10,070 nucleotides of DNA from Kiritimatiellia bacterium (GTDB lineage Bacteria > Verrucomicrobiota > Kiritimatiellia > UBA8416 > JAIOPI01): contig JAPKCZ010000040.1 of the NCBI GenBank assembly GCA_028822745.1, forward strand, positions 1 through 10,070, read 5' to 3'. Position numbers and translations under genes: made by a program. The notes below the pieces were generated by a model. It was not told the DNA's origin and did no database searches. It was given only the letters and a program-made list of their open reading frames with translations. Within the stretch, counting starts at the first letter, position 1. Every line of letters starts with the position of its first letter. Shown piece after piece: positions 5,751 to 10,070 of the stretch.

Positions 5751-8700
5751 ATGACGATCAAACGGTTCTGTTTCGCGAAACGATTCCTGCGCAGGCTTTC
5801 TGCATTTGCTTTGCTGTCGTGCTTTCTTTTACCGACACCACCCGCTTCAGCAGAAGTCATGCTGCAATGGTTTGAGTCCGACTGGGATGAAATGTATCGG
5901 CGTATGCCCGAAGCGGCAGAGATTGGGTATGATTTTCTGTGGATCCCACCGCCCACAAAAGGACCTACCGGAAAAGGGACCATCTGGGCCAACGTTGGAT
6001 ACAACCTTTATGATCGATTTGATATTGGGGATGTTCCGCAACGAGGATCGCTAGAGACGCGCTATGGGTCACGGGGGTCATTGCGTTGCATGGTTGACGC
6101 GGCGCACGCCTTGGACATAAAGATCATTCCCGACATTGTCATGAACCACAACGGCAACGGCCCGGACTTCACGCGCTATCCGGGCATGCGCCCCGAAGAT
6201 TTTCATGTGCAGTGGCAGGAAAATGTCGTCAATGATCTGGATTACATTCGCGGACCGCGCATGGATCAATGGACACCGGACGGTGGGTTTGGCGGCACCT
6301 TATGGCAGGAGTTGGCGCAACTGATCGACATTCGAACCGAAGACAATTTTGACGCTGGTCGTTTCACGGGTGGCAACAACACGCCGGGCTGGGATCTTGT
6401 CGCCGGCACATCACCCCTGCGACATCCTGCCCAATTCGAACGCTATCCCTATTACCCTGTCGGTTACACGAACGAAAACTCGGTTCAGATGCTGAATCGT
6501 TGGATCGCGTGGTTGGGGCAGGCCATGAACTACGATGGGCTTCGCATCGACGCAGCCAAGCATACCCCGCACGAGTTTTTCGGTACACGTGGCAACGGTT
6601 TTCTGCATGAGGCCCAATGGGGTCACAATCAGCGCTTCGGATTTGGTGATTCGAACAACGATGAGGCGGATCAACTGTTTCAGAACTATTTGGCGGAACG
6701 CGACGACTCGATGATTTTTGCTGAAATCCTGAGTGGGTGGGGCGAAATTGAATATTGGTACGGGTACGGGACAAACGATCGCAACCCGATGCGGTTCCTT
6801 GATTATGCGATGAAGAAATCGGCGGATGCCAATTTTAATGGCGACCTCAATGGCCTTGGCGGTTTCGGTTCCGATTTCGGGCCAAACAACGGCATTCTGT
6901 ACGTGTGGGGTCATGACGAAGGGCCACCCAGCAAGGTCGATTTGGCCTACGCCTACATCTTGACCCACGTGGGACTACCGATGGTGTATTTCACGGCAAA
7001 CAACATCAGCTGGGAAAATCACGGACGAGCCGCATACGATCCGAACGTGCCTAATCAGAACAAAACATGGATGATCCCCGGTCACGACAGTCAGGCCCTC
7101 GGGGATCTGGGCAACGCGATCCCTAATCTTGTCTGGATTCACCAAAATTTTGCGCGCGGATCCGAACAAAAGTTGTGGGAGGGCGATGGTGATTTTTTCG
7201 CATTGGAGCGTTACGAGGATACGGATAACAACGGCCGAGAGTCTGGCGACGCTTTGCTGGTGGTTGCCCTGAATGATTCTGGTGGATGGCAAACCCGAAA
7301 CGTGTGCACCAGTTTCGAACAGGGTACGGTGCTCAAAGATTATACAGGCAACAATCCCGCAGACATTACTGTCGGTGCCGCGGGATGTGTTGATGTCTCT
7401 GTGCCTCCTATGGATGGGCAGGGTTGGGTCGCCTATGCGCCTAAGATTGCTGAGCCTCTTAACGTCACCTTTACTGGGGGCGCTACGACGCAAATGGATT
7501 GGATCATTCCTGGGGGTGTCCATGCGCCTGAGAAGGCGCGTCAGTTTACGCGGATCACCAGTTCGAATATCACGGTTGATGTCACCTTTAGCACTCCGGG
7601 CGGACCTGTCGACAATGCCATGGTCAAGTGGGGGCAGGGCAAAGCGGCGATTGGGACAGGAACGCATTTCAGCAACGTGAATGATGTGGTTGTCGGAAAA
7701 TTCGAGGAGATGACGCCGGATGGGGGAAACGCGAGTCACTACACGCTTGCGGCAACACTCAACGACGCGATTCCGGAGGGCCTGAATGTCGTTAAGGTCC
7801 GTGTTTTTAATCAGCGCACGGCCGGTCAGTTTCCCGCTTTGTTTAATACCAAAACCGAAGTCGTTTATGTGGACCGGCATGGTCCGGATCTCGATATTGC
7901 GCAGCCAACCGAAGGGGAGATCGTCGCCGGTGACGCGGTCATGGTGATTCGCAACCCTGATTTCACTGCCTACGAAATATTCGTTGGTGTGAATGGTGTT
8001 ACGAATCGCGCCCACCAGATCATGAAAGGGCTGTATAAAATCAGTCTCGTGGGTCTGCCACCAGGGCCGCAGGCCATCACGGTTCGTGCCACGGAGGCGG
8101 ATTGGGGAGATCCTCGTCAGGTAATCAACAGCGCGACGACGACGCGTCACATTACGGTTGTCGCCAACCCGAATGCGATCGAGCTGAATCATGTCGACGG
8201 ACAAACCAACGAGCTGCCGTTTTTTGCCACCATTGTCTCCGCGCCCGGCGCCAGCGATGTACGTCTGTATTGGGATGGCTACCGCCTACCGTTTAATCAT
8301 GGTTCATGGACCAATCACTTTAACGGGGAGGTCGTGCGCGATGATGGTCTTGGCACGGTTGTGCAGGAAACGTTATGGGGCGCGTTCGTTAACGGGCCGC
8401 ATTTCTTCGAGGCCGAGCGCGTGGATGCGGGCGTGACCAGTCGCGTTGCGGCGTGCGTGACGTTCAACTTGTTTGGCGGCAACCATATTGATTCTGACGG
8501 CGATGGTCTTCCCGATAATGTAGAGGTTCCCTTTTTCGACCAAGGTGCACCTGGACCCGATCAAGCGTTGCCCGGCGATGACAATGACTTCGTTCCAGAG
8601 TCGTGGGAAACGTGGACGCGCTTGAACCCGTACAACCATTCGACCTTTTACAATGGCCAGTACGATGATCGGAATGATTTCGACGGTGATGGATATAGTA

Positions 8701-10070
8701 ACTATGACGAGGTGTTTGCCGGCTACGTTGAAGAAGGCAATATCTATAAATACAATATCTATGACGGGAACAACCATCCGGCCGGGATTCCCTTTGTGGC
8801 GTCGACAGCAACCTGGGCGCCAGCCGCTGGCGTCATGCCCGGGGCGGCGTTGACGATCACCTATCACCCGCAGGGTGGCAGTCTGAGTGCGGCAACACAA
8901 ATGGTTGCCCATGTCGGCCACTCGGTGCGCACGGAAACGCAGTGGCAGGATGTTGTCGGCACCAATATGGCCTTCGTCGGGGGCGGCGCGTGGCAGGTGA
9001 GCTACATGGTGCCCAGCAATGCGACATCCGTTGATTTCACATTCTGGGACGGCGGCAGCACCTGGGATGGTAACGACTGGCAGGCGCTTGTCGTTGGCGA
9101 TACGAATCGGTTTTTCGCGATGGACGGTGAATTCGACGCTCCGGACTATCTTGTCTCGTCAGATTCCGGCGGGAAAATGCCGATTTACGCCGCGTGCAAA
9201 GGCAGTAGCCTCTATGTCGCCACGACGGCCGCTGGTGGGGGAAGTGATGATCGATTCCTGTTTGTGACGGACACACTGGGCGATGCGCACCCGGCGCCAT
9301 GGGCGAAATCGGGACAGGTGTTTTTCGACACCAGCACGAAACCTTTTATGGGAGGCGAAGGGGATGGCTTTTTCGATACGTGGCACAACGCTGTCGCCGA
9401 CATGGCCAATTGGCCCAACGCCATGGAGGGTGAGCTGAATCTGATCGACGCCTTTGGACGCGTGCCGGAAGCTGTTTACGTGGCGGCCGTGTCGTACGGG
9501 ACTGCCGATGGTTCGGGCGTGACGTCACAAGGCCCTGCGGCTTGGGATGCGGACAATGATATTCAAATCATGGAGTTTTTGCGCGTCCCGCTGAACAGCG
9601 TGCGCGACGAAAACCTAGACGGGCATTTTGATGGGGGAAACCCTAGCCTGCAGACGGTGGTGGGTTCTGAGACGAATGATGCCAACTACGGATTGCGTCG
9701 ATTCTTCATCAACGAACGCGCCGGCGAAACGGCAACCGTCACCTTGTTGCTGCGACCGAATGTTGGCGCGGGTAACACCCTCAGCGATGTTGAGCTGATC
9801 TCGAATGTTAACCGACGTGATTTCGCGCGCATCGAGGAGGATCTCAACACGGTCAGCCCGCAGAGTGACGACACATACTATCGCGCGTATCCTATGCAGG
9901 ATATGGGCAATGGTCTGTATGCGCATACGATAACCATCAACAAGTGCGGTGTATATCGCGTCAATGCACGTTATCGGGTCAACGGGGGGGCGTATGCCTA
10001 CTACCGGGACAATGGGCTGCGGCGCGACTGTGTGTTGGTGATCTCACCGCGTAAAGCCCTTGATGTCACC
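5751..10070 (+). CDS. Very long secreted GH13 alpha-amylase-type multidomain protein (3' end outside window)
   Basis: Hydrolase (or transglycosylase) acting on alpha-glucans outside the cytoplasm. ATG 5751 has GGAGAG four bases upstream; the frame then stays open for 1440 codons to the window edge. Residues 1-34 are a signal peptide (KRFLRR, hydrophobic core, cut after ASA). Residues ~35-565 form a GH13 domain with all catalytic regions: DIVMNH (128-133), GLRIDAAKH (263-271, nucleophile Asp267), FAEIL (acid/base Glu325) and WGHDE (His388, Asp389), then a C-terminal beta domain. Next come Ig-like/beta-sandwich stretches (~567-909), Ca-binding-type DSDGDGLPDNVE (914) and DFDGDGYSNYDE (976), and a starch-binding-like module (~1021-1118; ITYHP...WQVSYMVPSNATSVDFTFWDGG...W), similar to CBM25. 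A further beta-rich segment follows (~1119-1300), then an Ig-like lead-in (~1303-1440; VELISNVNRRDF, YYRAYPM, VYRVNARYRV, ISPRKALDVT) that often precedes amylase catalytic domains. Substrate specificity (amylase, pullulanase, other) is not settled. Confidence 0.93.
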   Translation, partial: MTIKRFCFAKRFLRRLSAFALLSCFLLPTPPASAEVMLQWFESDWDEMYRRMPEAAEIGYDFLWIPPPTKGPTGKGTIWANVGYNLYDRFDIGDVPQRGSLETRYGSRGSLRCMVDAAHALDIKIIPDIVMNHNGNGPDFTRYPGMRPEDFHVQWQENVVNDLDYIRGPRMDQWTPDGGFGGTLWQELAQLIDIRTEDNFDAGRFTGGNNTPGWDLVAGTSPLRHPAQFERYPYYPVGYTNENSVQMLNRWIAWLGQAMNYDGLRIDAAKHTPHEFFGTRGNGFLHEAQWGHNQRFGFGDSNNDEADQLFQNYLAERDDSMIFAEILSGWGEIEYWYGYGTNDRNPMRFLDYAMKKSADANFNGDLNGLGGFGSDFGPNNGILYVWGHDEGPPSKVDLAYAYILTHVGLPMVYFTANNISWENHGRAAYDPNVPNQNKTWMIPGHDSQALGDLGNAIPNLVWIHQNFARGSEQKLWEGDGDFFALERYEDTDNNGRESGDALLVVALNDSGGWQTRNVCTSFEQGTVLKDYTGNNPADITVGAAGCVDVSVPPMDGQGWVAYAPKIAEPLNVTFTGGATTQMDWIIPGGVHAPEKARQFTRITSSNITVDVTFSTPGGPVDNAMVKWGQGKAAIGTGTHFSNVNDVVVGKFEEMTPDGGNASHYTLAATLNDAIPEGLNVVKVRVFNQRTAGQFPALFNTKTEVVYVDRHGPDLDIAQPTEGEIVAGDAVMVIRNPDFTAYEIFVGVNGVTNRAHQIMKGLYKISLVGLPPGPQAITVRATEADWGDPRQVINSATTTRHITVVANPNAIELNHVDGQTNELPFFATIVSAPGASDVRLYWDGYRLPFNHGSWTNHFNGEVVRDDGLGTVVQETLWGAFVNGPHFFEAERVDAGVTSRVAACVTFNLFGGNHIDSDGDGLPDNVEVPFFDQGAPGPDQALPGDDNDFVPESWETWTRLNPYNHSTFYNGQYDDRNDFDGDGYSNYDEVFAGYVEEGNIYKYNIYDGNNHPAGIPFVASTATWAPAAGVMPGAALTITYHPQGGSLSAATQMVAHVGHSVRTETQWQDVVGTNMAFVGGGAWQVSYMVPSNATSVDFTFWDGGSTWDGNDWQALVVGDTNRFFAMDGEFDAPDYLVSSDSGGKMPIYAACKGSSLYVATTAAGGGSDDRFLFVTDTLGDAHPAPWAKSGQVFFDTSTKPFMGGEGDGFFDTWHNAVADMANWPNAMEGELNLIDAFGRVPEAVYVAAVSYGTADGSGVTSQGPAAWDADNDIQIMEFLRVPLNSVRDENLDGHFDGGNPSLQTVVGSETNDANYGLRRFFINERAGETATVTLLLRPNVGAGNTLSDVELISNVNRRDFARIEEDLNTVSPQSDDTYYRAYPMQDMGNGLYAHTITINKCGVYRVNARYRVNGGAYAYYRDNGLRRDCVLVISPRKALDVT

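Noticed and set aside
5530..5754. Possible small plus-strand gene of 74 codons ahead of the amylase
   Set aside because: No Shine-Dalgarno before its start, low-complexity basic C-terminus, and it overlaps the amylase start; nothing supports translation.
6975..8204. Minus-strand open frame of 409 codons inside the amylase gene
   Set aside because: The plus strand has clear catalytic and structural motifs in one continuous frame. The antisense translation is rich in Arg/His/Ile with no recognisable domain, typical of a shadow frame in GC-rich DNA.

Overview
The window (10,070 bp, GC-rich) looks like chromosomal DNA of a Gram-negative bacterium, most likely from the Planctomycetes-Verrucomicrobia-Lentisphaerae-Kiritimatiellae group. 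Three things point that way. The elongation factor G is of the spdEFG1/mitochondrial-EFG1 type. There is a secreted PQQ-like propeller protein with the WPEFRGPSGQG opening common in that group. There are also signal peptides, an outer-membrane barrel and remains of a TonB-dependent receptor. The phylum is an inference; no rRNA or marker set is present.

Layout: 1-1980 (+) is the 3' nine-tenths of an EF-G gene cut by the left edge. 2049-2567 (+) is a small exported beta-barrel-like protein. 2629-2970 (+) is a truncated remnant of a secreted-protein C-terminus, interrupted by one in-frame TAG. 3113-3948 (+) is a badly broken TonB-dependent receptor that keeps its ribosome binding site, signal segment and C-terminal strand but has large deletions, one internal TAG and two frame changes. 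3955-5316 (-) is an intact exported PQQ-like beta-propeller protein convergent with that pseudogene. A 434-bp divergent intergenic region (5317-5750) holds an operator-like inverted repeat. 5751 to the right edge (+) is a very long exported alpha-amylase-type (GH13) protein, at least 1440 residues and still open. It carries an intact catalytic domain followed by beta-sandwich modules, Ca-binding-type repeats, a starch-binding-like module and what looks like the lead-in to a second amylase module.

How the genes fit together: the right half suggests secreted starch/alpha-glucan breakdown. The decayed receptor could once have served oligosaccharide uptake, but that link is inference. No complete multi-gene novel system is visible. 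The points most worth checking are the altered switch-I motif of EF-G (EQGIPI where EF-G normally has ERGITI), the predicted double-module amylase, and the cluster of two decayed genes. No tRNA, rRNA, CRISPR array, insertion sequence or phage gene was seen.
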